Shown: positions 16,059 through 24,162, numbered from the stretch's first letter. The stretch is 30,359 nt of DNA from Bacteroidales bacterium UBA3289 (GCA_002361625.1 DETL01000016.1:3815-34173); one strand, 5' to 3'. Numbers and translations: made by a program. The notes: generated by a model not told the origin, from the letters alone.

Positions 16059-18077
16059 TTACCAGATGTGCACGCGCTCCTCTTCCGGACGGAACATCGG
16101 ATCACCCTCGTGGATGTCGAAGGCGTCAAAGAAGCTTTGGAAGTTCCTGACGGACACGTTCACGCGGTTCACGGCCAGCGAGTGCGGGTCCATGTTGGTG
16201 AGGCGGGCCTTCTCCTGGTCCGTGATGTTCTGGGCCCAGATGTTGCCGTAGGACAGGTAGAAACGCTGGGCGGGGGTGAAGCCGTCGATGAGACCGGGAT
16301 CGTTCCCCTTCAGGGCATTCTCCATGGCGGTGAAGGCGATGGACAGGCCACCGTGGTCGCCAATGTTCTCACCCAGGGTGTAACGGCCGTTGGCATGGAC
16401 GCCGGGGAGGACTTCCACCGCGTCGAACTGGGCGGCGAGCTTGTCACCGAGGGCGTCGAACTTCGCCTTGTCCGCCGGGGTCCACCAGTTCTCCATGTTG
16501 CCCTTGGCGTCGAACATGGAACCCTGGTCGTCGAAACCGTGGGACATCTCATGACCGATGACCACGCCGATTCCGCCGTAGTTCACCGCATCGTCGGCCT
16601 CCGGATCGAAGAAAGGCTTCTGGAGGATACCGGCCGGGAAGCAGATCTCGTTGGTGGTGGGGTTGTAGTAGGCGTTCACCGTCTGCGGAGTCATGCCCCA
16701 CTCGGTCTTGTCCGTGGGCTTGCCCAGCTTGGAGAGGTTGTCCTGCACGTACCAGGCGCTGGCATTGCGGAGATTCTCATAGTAGGTGTTCTTCGGATCG
16801 ATGGTCAGGGTGCTGTAGTCCTTCCACTTGTCCGGATAGCCGATCTTCACCGTGAAGGCGGCCAGTTTCTCATGGGCACGGACCTTGGTGGTGTCGCTCA
16901 TCCACTCCAGGGCGTCGATGTGCTCGCCGAGGGCGGTGCGGAGGTTCTCCACGAGGGTGACCATCTTCTGCTTGGAGGACTCCGGGAAGTAGCGCTCCAC
17001 GTACATCTGGCCCACCGCCTCGCCGAGGAGGCCGTTCGGGACGCTCATCGCACGCTTCCAGCGGGGACGCTGCTCCTGGGCACCGGCCATCTGGTGGGAG
17101 AAGAACTCCCAGGAAGCGGTGTAGAAGTCGTCGGACAGGGAACCGCACTGACCGGAAATGAACTGGGCGAGGAGATAAGCCTTCAGGGTCTCGAGATCGG
17201 TGTCCTTGAAGATCTTGTTAAGGCCGTCGAAGTAGCTGGGCTGCTGGACGATCACCTTATCCTGCGCAGGGATGTTGCAGGCGGCGCACACGCGGCCGAA
17301 ACGGATTTCGGGCCAGCGGGCGTCGATTTCCGCGGAGCTCATCGGGTTGTAGATGGCCTGCATGTCGCGATTCTGCTCACGGGACCAGAAGATGGGAGCC
17401 ATGGCGTCCTCCACCTGCATGTCCTTGGCGGCGATGCCTTCCGGATCGTTCACGCCCGCGAGGGTCAGGGCCTTCACCAGGAAGTCCTTGTACCCCTGCT
17501 TGAGGGCGGCGTTGGCCTCCAGGAGATAGTAGTCGCGGTCGCCCATGCCCAGGCCGCCCTGGCCCAGGTAGAGGATCTGCATCTCGCTGTTGGTGAGGTC
17601 CGCCTCCACGCCGGCGCCGAAGAATCCGCCTTCGCCGTAGAGGTTCATCTTGCCGATGAGGTCCGCCAGGGCGTCCTTGGAATCGACCGCCAGGATCTCG
17701 GCGATGTAGGGCTGGATAGGCTCCGCGCCCAGGGCGTTCCGGGTCGTGGAGTCGAGGGCCATCTTATACAAGTCGGAAATCTTCTGGTCGATGGTGCCGG
17801 GCTTGGCCTCGAGCGTAGCCATGTTCTCGAAGAGCTCGTTCAGGTTCTTCTGGGTGGTCTCCGAGATGGCGTCGAAGGAGCCGTAGCGGGAGAATTCGGG
17901 TTTGAGGGGGTTCTTCTTCTGCCAGCCGCCGGTGGCGTACTGGTAGAAATCCACTTTCGGACTGGTGGTGGTGTCCAGGTCCGTCAGGTCCAGTGCCGGG
18001 GCATGCTGCTGGCTGCCCTTCGGGCCGCAAGCGGCAAGCGCGCAAAGGGAAATCATAAGGATCGGTAACTTTTTCAT
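16059..18077 (-). CDS. pepO: M13-family metallopeptidase lipoprotein (PepO/neprilysin-like)
   Basis: A 672-residue zinc endopeptidase. The ATG at 18077 gives a lipoprotein signal peptide with lipobox LAAC (Cys17), so the enzyme is anchored outside the cytoplasm. The zinc site is intact: HEMSH at 509-513 (two His ligands and the catalytic Glu) and ENIGD at 570-574, where Glu570 is the third ligand and Asp574 supports it. Other family features are VDFYQYATGGWQKKNPLKP near the N-terminus and VNAYYNPTTNEICFPAGILQ before the zinc site. The C-terminus ends EERVHIW; many M13 enzymes end CxxW, so the cysteine is replaced here. It is first in a two-gene unit with the permease. Substrates are probably oligopeptides. 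Confidence 0.93.
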   Translation of the reverse strand: MKKLPILMISLCALAACGPKGSQQHAPALDLTDLDTTTSPKVDFYQYATGGWQKKNPLKPEFSRYGSFDAISETTQKNLNELFENMATLEAKPGTIDQKISDLYKMALDSTTRNALGAEPIQPYIAEILAVDSKDALADLIGKMNLYGEGGFFGAGVEADLTNSEMQILYLGQGGLGMGDRDYYLLEANAALKQGYKDFLVKALTLAGVNDPEGIAAKDMQVEDAMAPIFWSREQNRDMQAIYNPMSSAEIDARWPEIRFGRVCAACNIPAQDKVIVQQPSYFDGLNKIFKDTDLETLKAYLLAQFISGQCGSLSDDFYTASWEFFSHQMAGAQEQRPRWKRAMSVPNGLLGEAVGQMYVERYFPESSKQKMVTLVENLRTALGEHIDALEWMSDTTKVRAHEKLAAFTVKIGYPDKWKDYSTLTIDPKNTYYENLRNASAWYVQDNLSKLGKPTDKTEWGMTPQTVNAYYNPTTNEICFPAGILQKPFFDPEADDAVNYGGIGVVIGHEMSHGFDDQGSMFDAKGNMENWWTPADKAKFDALGDKLAAQFDAVEVLPGVHANGRYTLGENIGDHGGLSIAFTAMENALKGNDPGLIDGFTPAQRFYLSYGNIWAQNITDQEKARLTNMDPHSLAVNRVNVSVRNFQSFFDAFDIHEGDPMFRPEEERVHIW

Positions 18078-18112
18078 ATCGTTGTTGTTAACATTTGTTC
18101 CTCGAAGGCAAG

Positions 18113-18144
18113 TTTGCAAATTTACGCATTATTGCGCATCTTTG
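18113..18144 (+). promoter_or_regulatory. Bacteroidetes-type promoter for the yczE-like/BASS pair
   Basis: A -33 TTTG (18113-18116) and a -7 CATCTTTG (18137-18144; one mismatch to TAnnTTTG) are separated by 20 bases, the usual spacing. The expected leader is about 18 bases before ATG 18167. It overlaps the minus-strand promoter of the M13 peptidase, so the two may compete. Confidence 0.55.
18117..18124 (-). promoter_or_regulatory. -7 promoter box for the M13 peptidase operon
   Basis: Read on the minus strand this is TAAATTTG, an exact TAnnTTTG match, giving a leader of about 35 bases before ATG 18077. No TTTG at the -33 spacing was found. It lies inside the spacer of the opposing yczE-like promoter. 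The 15-mer AATGCGTAAATTTGC (18130-18116) occurs again at 25303-25317 ahead of the TatD gene. Confidence 0.5.
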
Positions 18145-18166
18145 TATTCTTTATTTGAAGAATTTT

Positions 18167-18832
18167 ATGCGCAAGAATATCGTAGTCCGCTATCTGGTAG
18201 CCACTTTGGGGCTCATCCTCGTCGCCTTCGGCGTAGCGGTCTCCCTGAAATCCAACCTGGGCACGGCTCCGCCCTCCTGTCCCCCGGCCGTCCTGAACCT
18301 CCGGTGGGGCGCCATTTCCGTGGGTACATTCACCTGGATGATGCATCTGGTGCTCATCGGCGCCCAGATGGCGATGCGCCGGAAGCTCTGGGACGTGAAT
18401 TACCTGCTGCAGCTCCTGGCCGCCTTCGTGTTCGGGTACCTGTGCGACGCCGGGATCTGGATCCTGCGGAACGTGACGCTGGAAACCTATGCCGGACAGA
18501 TGGCCTTCTGCCTCCTCGCCGTCCTGGTGACGGCCATCGGCATCCGCCTGGAGGTCCTGGGCAACACCTGGATGCTCGCCGGCGACAAGTTCGTCGTGGT
18601 CTTCTCCGAGGTGACAGGAATCAAGTTCAGCAACGCGAAAGTGATTGTGGACGTGTGCTTTGTGGTCATCTCCGCCCTTTTCGCCTGGTTTGCCTTCCAC
18701 TCCTTTTTCGGAAACGGGGAACACGTCGTCATCCGGGAAGGGACGGTTATCCTCGCCCTGCTGACAGGGCTTTGCATGAAACTGACGGACCCCCTCGTGG
18801 ACAAGGTCTTCAAACCGCTCATCCATGAATAA
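18167..18832 (+). CDS. YczE/YitT-like integral membrane protein (DUF6198-like)
   Basis: A 221-residue inner-membrane protein with about five hydrophobic helices. The N-terminal segment RYLVATLGLILVAFGVAVSLKSNLGTAPPSCPPAVL is characteristic of the YczE/YyaS/YitT-like group. A later SEVTGIKFSNAKVIVD segment also fits. ATG 18167 is preferred because it starts directly before the basic RKN and lies after the promoter. The function of this group is unknown; some members are suspected transporters. The last eight bases overlap the start of the BASS transporter, so translation is likely coupled. Confidence 0.75.
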   Translation: MRKNIVVRYLVATLGLILVAFGVAVSLKSNLGTAPPSCPPAVLNLRWGAISVGTFTWMMHLVLIGAQMAMRRKLWDVNYLLQLLAAFVFGYLCDAGIWILRNVTLETYAGQMAFCLLAVLVTAIGIRLEVLGNTWMLAGDKFVVVFSEVTGIKFSNAKVIVDVCFVVISALFAWFAFHSFFGNGEHVVIREGTVILALLTGLCMKLTDPLVDKVFKPLIHE

Positions 18833-19778
18833 GGCCGTCCAGTTTTTCAAGGACTGGATGCTGCCCCTCGCCATCATGACGGGCATCTCCCTGTACCTTT
18901 TCTATTATTTCACGCCCCTGCTGAAACCCTGGGGGCATACCCTCCATGCCATTGCCTCCGAAGGGCAGCGCCTGGTCATCGCCCTCCTGCTGTTCTTCCA
19001 GTTCGTGCAGGTGTCGCCCCATGACCTGAAACTGCACCGCTGGCACCTCGGCGCCCTGTTTTTCCAGATCATCGGCTTTCTTGGTTTCGCGGCCTTGTCG
19101 GCCTTCCTGGATGACGGTCCGGCCCGCATCCTCATGGAGTGCGCCATGTTGTGCCTGATCTGCCCGACCGCCTCGGCCGCCGGAGTCATCACCCGGAAAC
19201 TGGACGGGAACCTGGCCGGCACGGTGACCTATCTGGTCCTCGTGAATGTGGCCGCCACCTTCCTGATCCCGATGATCATCCCGATGGTCCGTCCCTCGGC
19301 CAACCTGGGTTTCTGGGCCTATGTGACGCGCATCGCCCTGAAAGTGTTCCCGGTCCTCATCCTCCCCGGCCTGCTCGCCTGGCTCATCCGTTACACCACG
19401 CACAAACTCCAGCGCAAGCTCATGCGCTTTGCGCCTAACTCATTCTATATCTGGTTCTTCGGATTGACCCTCGCGATGGTCCTCTCCACCCATGCGCTGC
19501 TTCACAGCCAGCTGGGCGCCGGCGCCATCACCGGCATCGTCGGGGTGTCCCTGGCGAGCTGCGCCGTGCAGTTCTTCGCCGGCCGGCGCATCGGCCGGGA
19601 CCGCACCGAATCCATCACCGCCGGCCAGGCCCTGGGCCAGAAGAATACCGGTTTCCTGATCTGGCTGGGCTACAATTATCTAACCCCCGTGACTTCCGTC
19701 GCCGGGGGTCTCTATGCCATCTGGCAGAACCTGTTCAACTCCTGGGAGCTATACGAACACGAGCATAAGGGAAGGTAG
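18825..19778 (+). CDS. BASS-family (bile acid:sodium symporter-like) transporter
   Basis: A 317-residue protein with about nine or ten hydrophobic helices and almost no soluble parts. The family's repeat-like features are visible: CLICPTASAAGVITRKLDGNLAGTVTY in the first half and ITAGQALGQKNTGFLIWLGYNYL in the second. Both lie where BASS transporters place their unwound, ion-binding helices. It should move an organic anion across the inner membrane, probably with sodium. The name 'bile acid' describes the family, not a demonstrated substrate. The ATG lies within the 3' end of the yczE-like gene (8-base overlap). The stop is four bases from the convergent gene's stop, and no terminator hairpin is visible there. 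Confidence 0.83.
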   Translation: MNKAVQFFKDWMLPLAIMTGISLYLFYYFTPLLKPWGHTLHAIASEGQRLVIALLLFFQFVQVSPHDLKLHRWHLGALFFQIIGFLGFAALSAFLDDGPARILMECAMLCLICPTASAAGVITRKLDGNLAGTVTYLVLVNVAATFLIPMIIPMVRPSANLGFWAYVTRIALKVFPVLILPGLLAWLIRYTTHKLQRKLMRFAPNSFYIWFFGLTLAMVLSTHALLHSQLGAGAITGIVGVSLASCAVQFFAGRRIGRDRTESITAGQALGQKNTGFLIWLGYNYLTPVTSVAGGLYAIWQNLFNSWELYEHEHKGR

Positions 19779-19782
19779 AGAT

Positions 19783-20715
19783 CTATTTCTTCTTCCCCAT
19801 CGCCTCGAGGCGCGCGGCGGCAGAGGCGCGGTCCGTCTCGGTGGCGCCGTGCTTGGCCATCATCGAGAGGTATTTCTTCTCCAGTTTGACGTCCTTCTTG
19901 GCCCGGGCGAGGAGGACGCCGTTCCGGATGGCGGTCATGTCGTCCGGATGCTTCTTGAGGACCTGGTCGTAGAACTTCTGGGCCTTCTTGTAGTCTTTCT
20001 TGGACACCAGCCAGTAGGAGCCGATATTGTCCAGGAACAGAGGATCGTCCTTGCAGTAGGTGAGCATGTGCTCCGAGAGGCCTTTGAACGCTTCCGCGGA
20101 GGAGTCGGTTCCCAGGCGGAAGAAGGCGAAGCAGTAGTCCTGCATGAGGGCCTTGAACACGTCGTCATCCACCTTTTCCAGGGAAGCGTGCGTCCAGGCA
20201 GGATGCTGGCGGTAGTTCTCATCGGCCAGTCCCTTGAGCAGGGCGAGGGCCATGTCCGGACTTCCCTTTTCGTAGGCCGTGAGCGCATCGGCCTTCAGGA
20301 GCCGGAAGTCCAGCCGCTGCGGGGCGAGCGCGATGGCCTTGTCCAGGGCCTCCAGGGCGACGCCGAAAGATTCGTCCTCGAAGTCCGTATCCTCGAAGTA
20401 ATTGGTCTTGCGGCCCAGGGAATCCGTCATGGGCAGCAGGGGTTCCCGGCCCAGGTAGCGGTCCTGCGGAAGCTGGATGACCTTGGTCGTCTGGGCTTTG
20501 GTGTACCAGAAAGAGAACTGGGCCAGCCGGGCGGAAAGGTCTTCCGGATAGTCGGCAACCCATTTGTCCACCAGGGTTTCCACGCCTACGCCGGCGGCTC
20601 CCACGTGGGTTACCAGATTATTGTAACGGCGGAGGTAGTCCTCCGGGGAAGAGGTCTGTGCAAAAAGGGAAAAGGTCAGCACGAGGGCTGCCGCGAGGGT
20701 GAGGATTCTTTTCAT
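19783..20715 (-). CDS. Exported TPR-like repeat protein of unknown function
   Basis: A 310-residue protein from ATG 20715, which overlaps the upstream methyltransferase stop as ATGA. It begins with a signal peptide (MKRILTLAAALVLTFSLFAQ) and is mostly helical. TPR-like units are recognisable at VALEALDKAIALAPQRLDFRLLKADAL and YKKAQKFYDQVLKKHPDDMTAIRNGVLLA. It ends in a Lys-rich tail (AMGKKK). Such proteins are periplasmic scaffolds; no catalytic motif is visible. It is the third gene of a unit with the SRPBCC-like protein and the methyltransferase, and the coupling suggests shared expression rather than shared function. Confidence 0.75.
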   Translation of the reverse strand: MKRILTLAAALVLTFSLFAQTSSPEDYLRRYNNLVTHVGAAGVGVETLVDKWVADYPEDLSARLAQFSFWYTKAQTTKVIQLPQDRYLGREPLLPMTDSLGRKTNYFEDTDFEDESFGVALEALDKAIALAPQRLDFRLLKADALTAYEKGSPDMALALLKGLADENYRQHPAWTHASLEKVDDDVFKALMQDYCFAFFRLGTDSSAEAFKGLSEHMLTYCKDDPLFLDNIGSYWLVSKKDYKKAQKFYDQVLKKHPDDMTAIRNGVLLARAKKDVKLEKKYLSMMAKHGATETDRASAAARLEAMGKKK

Positions 20716-21857
20716 CGGATATCCATTCTGATTCTTCGGTCTTTGGGATAGAGGTTGTTGCACCGGCGCCCGAGGTTCTTCCCGGGGCCGAGCGGATGGC
20801 CTTGGTAGGTCAATGTCAGGAGCCCCAGCGGAGCGTCCGGGATGCTGATGGCATCGCCGTGGAGATACCGCAGGGCGGTTTCCCGGTCCAGGTCCCAGGT
20901 CGGATACGGATCGGGCGACGGCACCGGCAGCTCCGCCTTGAAAAGGGAGAAGACGTCGGCCGTGCGGACCGTTTCCAGCTCCCCGTGCTTCACGAGGACG
21001 GCGGCATATTGGCCTTCCCCGGGGACGAATCCCGGATAGAGGGCGTATCCGCTGTCCGTATGGACGGCAGGCGGGAGTTCCCCGAAATCGAGGACATCGG
21101 CCCCCAGCTCCGAGGCGATCCAGGCGACGGTGCCGTCATTCTCCTTCCGGTTGAACGTGCAGGTGGAGTAGATCAGGACACCGCCGGGCTTCAGGGCCGA
21201 CCAGACGTCGGACAGGATCCGGCGGCTCCGCGCGGCGCAGAAGTCCACCGCCTCCGGCGACCAGTCCTCCACGGCCTTCTCGTCCTTGCGGAACATGCCC
21301 TCGCCGGAGCATGGGACGTCCGTGACGATGAGGTCGAAGACCGTCTTGCCGGTAAAGGCCGACGGGTCCCGTGACACAACACCTACCCGGGGATCGCCCC
21401 AGGTGCGGACATTGGAACGGAGAACGCCGAAGCGGTTTCGCATTACTTCATTGGCAATCAAGGAATAACGGTCGCCGAAACGCTCCCGGAGCGAAGCGGC
21501 GAGATCCGTCGTCTTCCCGCCCGGGGCGGCACAGAGGTCCAGGACGTTCAGTCCGGCATCGAACCGGTCCAGGACCTTCCTCAGCAGCGCTCCCACGAAC
21601 ATGGCCGACGAGTCCTGCACGTAGTAGCATCCGGCATGGAACAAGGGGTCGAGCGTGAAAACGGGGCGCTCCTTCAACAGATACCCGTACGGGCTCCAGG
21701 GAATGCGCTCCGCCCCTTCGAAGGGGCACTCGGCGAGTTTGGAAGGGTTCAGGCGGACGGACACGGAGGGTTCGCCGGAGAGCGCCTCCAGCACCACGCC
21801 GGCCCTTTCCGGGCCGATCTCCTCCGGCAGCCTCCGGATGAAAGCCTCCGGGAGCAT
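20712..21857 (-). CDS. RsmF/RsmB-like rRNA cytosine-C5 methyltransferase
   Basis: A SAM-dependent RNA m5C methyltransferase of the RsmB/NOP group (381 residues from ATG 21857; an in-frame GTG at 21860 is also possible). The motifs appear in order: DPLFHAGCYYVQDSSAMFVG before the Rossmann fold, SAM-binding DLCAAPGGKTTDLA, DVPCSGEGMFRKD (motif IV, with the product-release Cys) and YSTCTFNRKENDG (motif VI, with the nucleophilic Cys). A short C-terminal domain contains PLGLLTLTYQGHPLGPGKNLGRRCNNLYP. It is shorter than many Bacteroidetes relatives. The probable substrate is 16S rRNA; the exact position cannot be told. Its start overlaps the upstream TGA (TGATG), so it is translationally coupled. 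Confidence 0.88.
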   Translation of the reverse strand: MLPEAFIRRLPEEIGPERAGVVLEALSGEPSVSVRLNPSKLAECPFEGAERIPWSPYGYLLKERPVFTLDPLFHAGCYYVQDSSAMFVGALLRKVLDRFDAGLNVLDLCAAPGGKTTDLAASLRERFGDRYSLIANEVMRNRFGVLRSNVRTWGDPRVGVVSRDPSAFTGKTVFDLIVTDVPCSGEGMFRKDEKAVEDWSPEAVDFCAARSRRILSDVWSALKPGGVLIYSTCTFNRKENDGTVAWIASELGADVLDFGELPPAVHTDSGYALYPGFVPGEGQYAAVLVKHGELETVRTADVFSLFKAELPVPSPDPYPTWDLDRETALRYLHGDAISIPDAPLGLLTLTYQGHPLGPGKNLGRRCNNLYPKDRRIRMDIR

Positions 21858-22303
21858 CACAGGCCGAACTGGGAAGGGTCGAAACCTTCGGGCATCTTGC
21901 CGTTGGACACGTCCACGAGGCCGTCCACGACCTTGTTCAGGGCATCCTTGAGCTTGCCGCCCAGCATCATCTTCATCATGAGATTGAGGTCCGCCTCCAG
22001 CTTGATCCAGAACTCCGTCTTGTAGGGCTCGGAGGGGCAGGCGTCGAAGTGCAGTTCGATGTGGAAAGCGAACGGAGCGCCGTAGTCCACCAGCTCGATG
22101 CGGGAATAGGGCACGCGCTCATGGACCTTCACGCCGATGTTGAAGCCCTGCACCGTCGCAGTGATGGTGTCATAATCGGCCTCGACGCCCTGTTTCTTAT
22201 CCTCGGGAAGCATCGTGAGGAAGTTCCTGAGGTCCGCGAAGGTCATATATAATTCATAAGGTTGGCGGGAAACGATCCCGTGCTTGCTTTCAATTTCGGT
22301 CAT
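21857..22303 (-). CDS. SRPBCC-like conserved protein
   Basis: A 148-residue soluble protein conserved in Bacteroidetes. It has the beta-rich ligand-cup look of the SRPBCC/START superfamily: an N-terminal strand (SRQPYELYMTFADLRNFLTML), several beta strands (ITATVQGFNIGVKVHERVPYSRIELVDYG), and a long C-terminal helix (EADLNLMMKMMLGGKLKDALNKVVDGLVDV). No catalytic motif is visible and I do not recognise a specific function. It starts the three-gene minus unit and faces the Nudix gene across 39 bases that contain promoters for both. Confidence 0.7.
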   Translation of the reverse strand: MTEIESKHGIVSRQPYELYMTFADLRNFLTMLPEDKKQGVEADYDTITATVQGFNIGVKVHERVPYSRIELVDYGAPFAFHIELHFDACPSEPYKTEFWIKLEADLNLMMKMMLGGKLKDALNKVVDGLVDVSNGKMPEGFDPSQFGL

Positions 22304-22318
22304 AATCCATTATCTTTG
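22288..22318 (+). promoter_or_regulatory. Bacteroidetes-type promoter for the Nudix gene
   Basis: The -7 box TATCTTTG (22311-22318) matches exactly. TTTC at 22288-22291, one mismatch from TTTG, is 19 bases upstream. The leader would be about 20 bases before ATG 22343. The -33 part lies inside the coding start of the divergent gene. Confidence 0.5.
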
Positions 22319-22325
22319 CAATCTG

Positions 22326-22333
22326 CAAATATA
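22326..22333 (-). promoter_or_regulatory. -7 promoter box for the SRPBCC-like operon
   Basis: Read on the minus strand this is TATATTTG, an exact TAnnTTTG match, with a leader of roughly 18 bases to ATG 22303. A near-copy follows directly, because GCAAATATA (22325-22333) and GCAAATATT (22334-22342) form a direct repeat. No -33 TTTG was found at the right distance. Confidence 0.45.
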
Positions 22334-22342
22334 GCAAATATT

Positions 22343-22954
22343 ATGCACAAGATCTATTTCGAGAAGCGCTGCATCATCATCTGCACCCCGGACGACGAGG
22401 CCCTGGCCGATCCGAACTCGGTCGAGTTCCATGTCGGCGACCGGGTGGATGTCCATGCCCTCGTGCGGATGTTCGAGGTCCAGGACACGCTTTCCCGCAT
22501 CTATATCCCTTCCGACGACACGGAACAGGCCTACCGCCGCATCTGCGCGGAATTCAAGGAGGTCAATGCGGCCGGCGGGCTGGTCTCCAACCGCCGCGGC
22601 GACTTCCTCCTCATCTCCCGAAGCGGCCTCTGGGACCTCCCCAAGGGCCATCAGGAAGCCGGCGAGGACATCGAGGTGACGGCACTCCGCGAAGTACAGG
22701 AGGAAACCGGCGTGGACCAGCTCCAGCTGCGGCGCCTCATCTGCGTCACCGACCATTGTTACCTGAGGAACAATATCTGGCACCTCAAGCACACGTGGTG
22801 GTACGACATGCTGTACATGGACCCCACCAACCTCACCCCCCAGCGCGAGGAGGACATCACCAAGGCCGCCTGGGTCGCCAAATCCAGCCTGCCCCCGTTC
22901 CTCAAGAACACCTATCCCTCCATCCAGGAGGTGTTCCGGGAGGCGCGGATCTAG
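22343..22954 (+). CDS. Nudix hydrolase with N-terminal extension
   Basis: A 203-residue Nudix protein. The Nudix box is complete at residues 102-124 (Gly102, Glu108, then REVQEETGV at 116-124), so the metal-binding glutamates are intact. It follows the expected strand DFLLISRSGLWDLPKGH. The first 70 residues (CIIICTPDDEALADP... onward) form an extra N-terminal region not seen in minimal Nudix enzymes. The substrate should be a nucleoside diphosphate linked to another group; nothing in the sequence decides which. ATG 22343 is chosen because it follows the promoter and gives a conserved-looking MHKIYFE start. Confidence 0.87.
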   Translation: MHKIYFEKRCIIICTPDDEALADPNSVEFHVGDRVDVHALVRMFEVQDTLSRIYIPSDDTEQAYRRICAEFKEVNAAGGLVSNRRGDFLLISRSGLWDLPKGHQEAGEDIEVTALREVQEETGVDQLQLRRLICVTDHCYLRNNIWHLKHTWWYDMLYMDPTNLTPQREEDITKAAWVAKSSLPPFLKNTYPSIQEVFREARI

Positions 22955-22980
22955 ACAGCGTGAAACTTTTTTCCGACGGC

Positions 22981-22999
22981 ATACGTATTATAATAGTAT
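22981..22999. promoter_or_regulatory. AT-rich palindrome upstream of queA
   Basis: ATACGTATTATAATAGTAT contains the perfect palindrome TATTATAATA (22986-22995) with ATAC and GTAT flanks. It lies in the 61-base gap between the Nudix gene and queA, 17 bases before the queA ATG. It could be an operator or an unusual promoter; no TAnnTTTG box is present in the gap. Confidence 0.35.
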
Positions 23000-23015
23000 C
23001 AACGTTGACGCGTAT

Positions 23016-24065
23016 ATGAAACTTTCGCAATTCGCATTCGATCTTCCGCAGGAGCGGATCGCCACGGAACCGGTCCGCTGGCGGGATGAAGCCCGCATGA
23101 TGGTCCTCCACAAGGATACGGGGGAAATCGAGCACCGGATCTTCAAGGACATCGTGGACTACTTCGGCAAGGGCGACACGTTCGTCCTCAACGACACGAA
23201 GGTGTTCCCGGCCCGCCTCTACGGCAAGAAGGAGAAGACGGGGGCCGACATCATGGTCTTCCTTCTCCGCGAGCTCAACCGCGAGCAGCGCCTGTGGGAC
23301 GTGATCGTGGACCCGGCCCGGAAAATCCGCATCGGCAACAAACTGTATTTCGGGGACGACGAATCCCTGGTGGCCGAGGTGATCGACAACACCACCTCCC
23401 GCGGCCGCACCCTGCGTTTCCTGTATGACGGTCCGTACGAGGACTTCAAGGAGGCCCTGTTCGCCCTGGGCGAGACGCCGGTCCCGACCTGGGTGAAAGA
23501 AAAGGTCACCCCGCAGGATGCCGAGGATTTCCAGACCATCTTCGCCGTGCACGAAGGCGCCGTGTCCGCCCCGGCGGCCGGCCTGCACTTCAGCCGCGAG
23601 CTCTTCAACCGCATGATCCTCAAGGACATCGAGAAAACCTTCATTACGGTCCACATGGGCATCGGCCACTTCCGTCGCGTGGATGTGGAGGATCTCTCCA
23701 AGCACCGGATGGATTCCGAGCGCCTCATCATCAGCGAGAAGGCCGCCGCAGACATCAACAAGGCCAAGCGGACCGGCAAGAAGGTCGTCGCCGTGGGCGT
23801 GACCGTAATGCGCGGCCTGGAAACCTATGTGACCACCACCCACGAGGTGAATGTGTTCGACGGATGGACCAACAAGTTCATCTTCCCGCCCTACCAGTAT
23901 TCCGTCCCGGATGCTGCCGTCTCGAACTTCCATCTTCCGCAGAGCACGATGCTCATGTGCGTCGCAGCTTTCGGCGGATACCAGAACGTGATGAACGCCT
24001 ACAAGGTCGCCCTGGAGGAAGGATACCGGTTCGGACCCTATGGAGATGCCCTGCTGATCCTGTAA
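23016..24065 (+). CDS. queA: tRNA preQ1(34) S-adenosylmethionine ribosyltransferase-isomerase
   Basis: QueA transfers and isomerises the ribosyl part of S-adenosylmethionine onto preQ1 in tRNA, giving epoxyqueuosine at wobble position 34. The 349-residue length is normal. Family segments are in order: FDLPQERIATEPV at the N-terminus, FVLNDTKVFPARLYGKK, AAGLHFS, HMGIGHFRRVDVED, and FIFPPYQY near the C-terminus. The gene stands alone after the Nudix gene and ends at a strong hairpin terminator. No preQ1 riboswitch structure is visible in its short leader. Identification is firm. Confidence 0.96.
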   Translation: MKLSQFAFDLPQERIATEPVRWRDEARMMVLHKDTGEIEHRIFKDIVDYFGKGDTFVLNDTKVFPARLYGKKEKTGADIMVFLLRELNREQRLWDVIVDPARKIRIGNKLYFGDDESLVAEVIDNTTSRGRTLRFLYDGPYEDFKEALFALGETPVPTWVKEKVTPQDAEDFQTIFAVHEGAVSAPAAGLHFSRELFNRMILKDIEKTFITVHMGIGHFRRVDVEDLSKHRMDSERLIISEKAAADINKAKRTGKKVVAVGVTVMRGLETYVTTTHEVNVFDGWTNKFIFPPYQYSVPDAAVSNFHLPQSTMLMCVAAFGGYQNVMNAYKVALEEGYRFGPYGDALLIL

Positions 24066-24095
24066 AAACGAACGGAAACATTAATTTGCATACTG

Positions 24096-24129
24096 AAACA
24101 ACACAAATCGTAAACGGTTTGTGTTGTTT
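24096..24129 (+). terminator. Intrinsic terminator after queA
   Basis: A perfect 12-base stem (24096-24107 with 24118-24129) is extended by a short CG pair inside the loop and followed by a T-rich run (24127-24137). It starts 30 bases after the queA stop and ends transcription before dprA. Confidence 0.85.
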
Positions 24130-24162
24130 TTCGTTTTCCTGCCCTATCTTGGCGCAAAAAAG

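Noticed and set aside
16020..18068. A 682-codon plus-strand frame opposite the M13 peptidase
   Set aside because: Antisense shadow. The minus-strand frame has HEMSH and ENIGD zinc motifs and a lipoprotein signal.
22986..22995. TATAAT as a classical -10 promoter element
   Set aside because: Bacteroidetes housekeeping promoters use TAnnTTTG, there is no matching -35, and the hexamer is part of a palindrome.
22955..23015. A preQ1 riboswitch ahead of queA
   Set aside because: The 61-base gap has no preQ1-type hairpin and A-rich pseudoknot tail; only the AT palindrome is visible.
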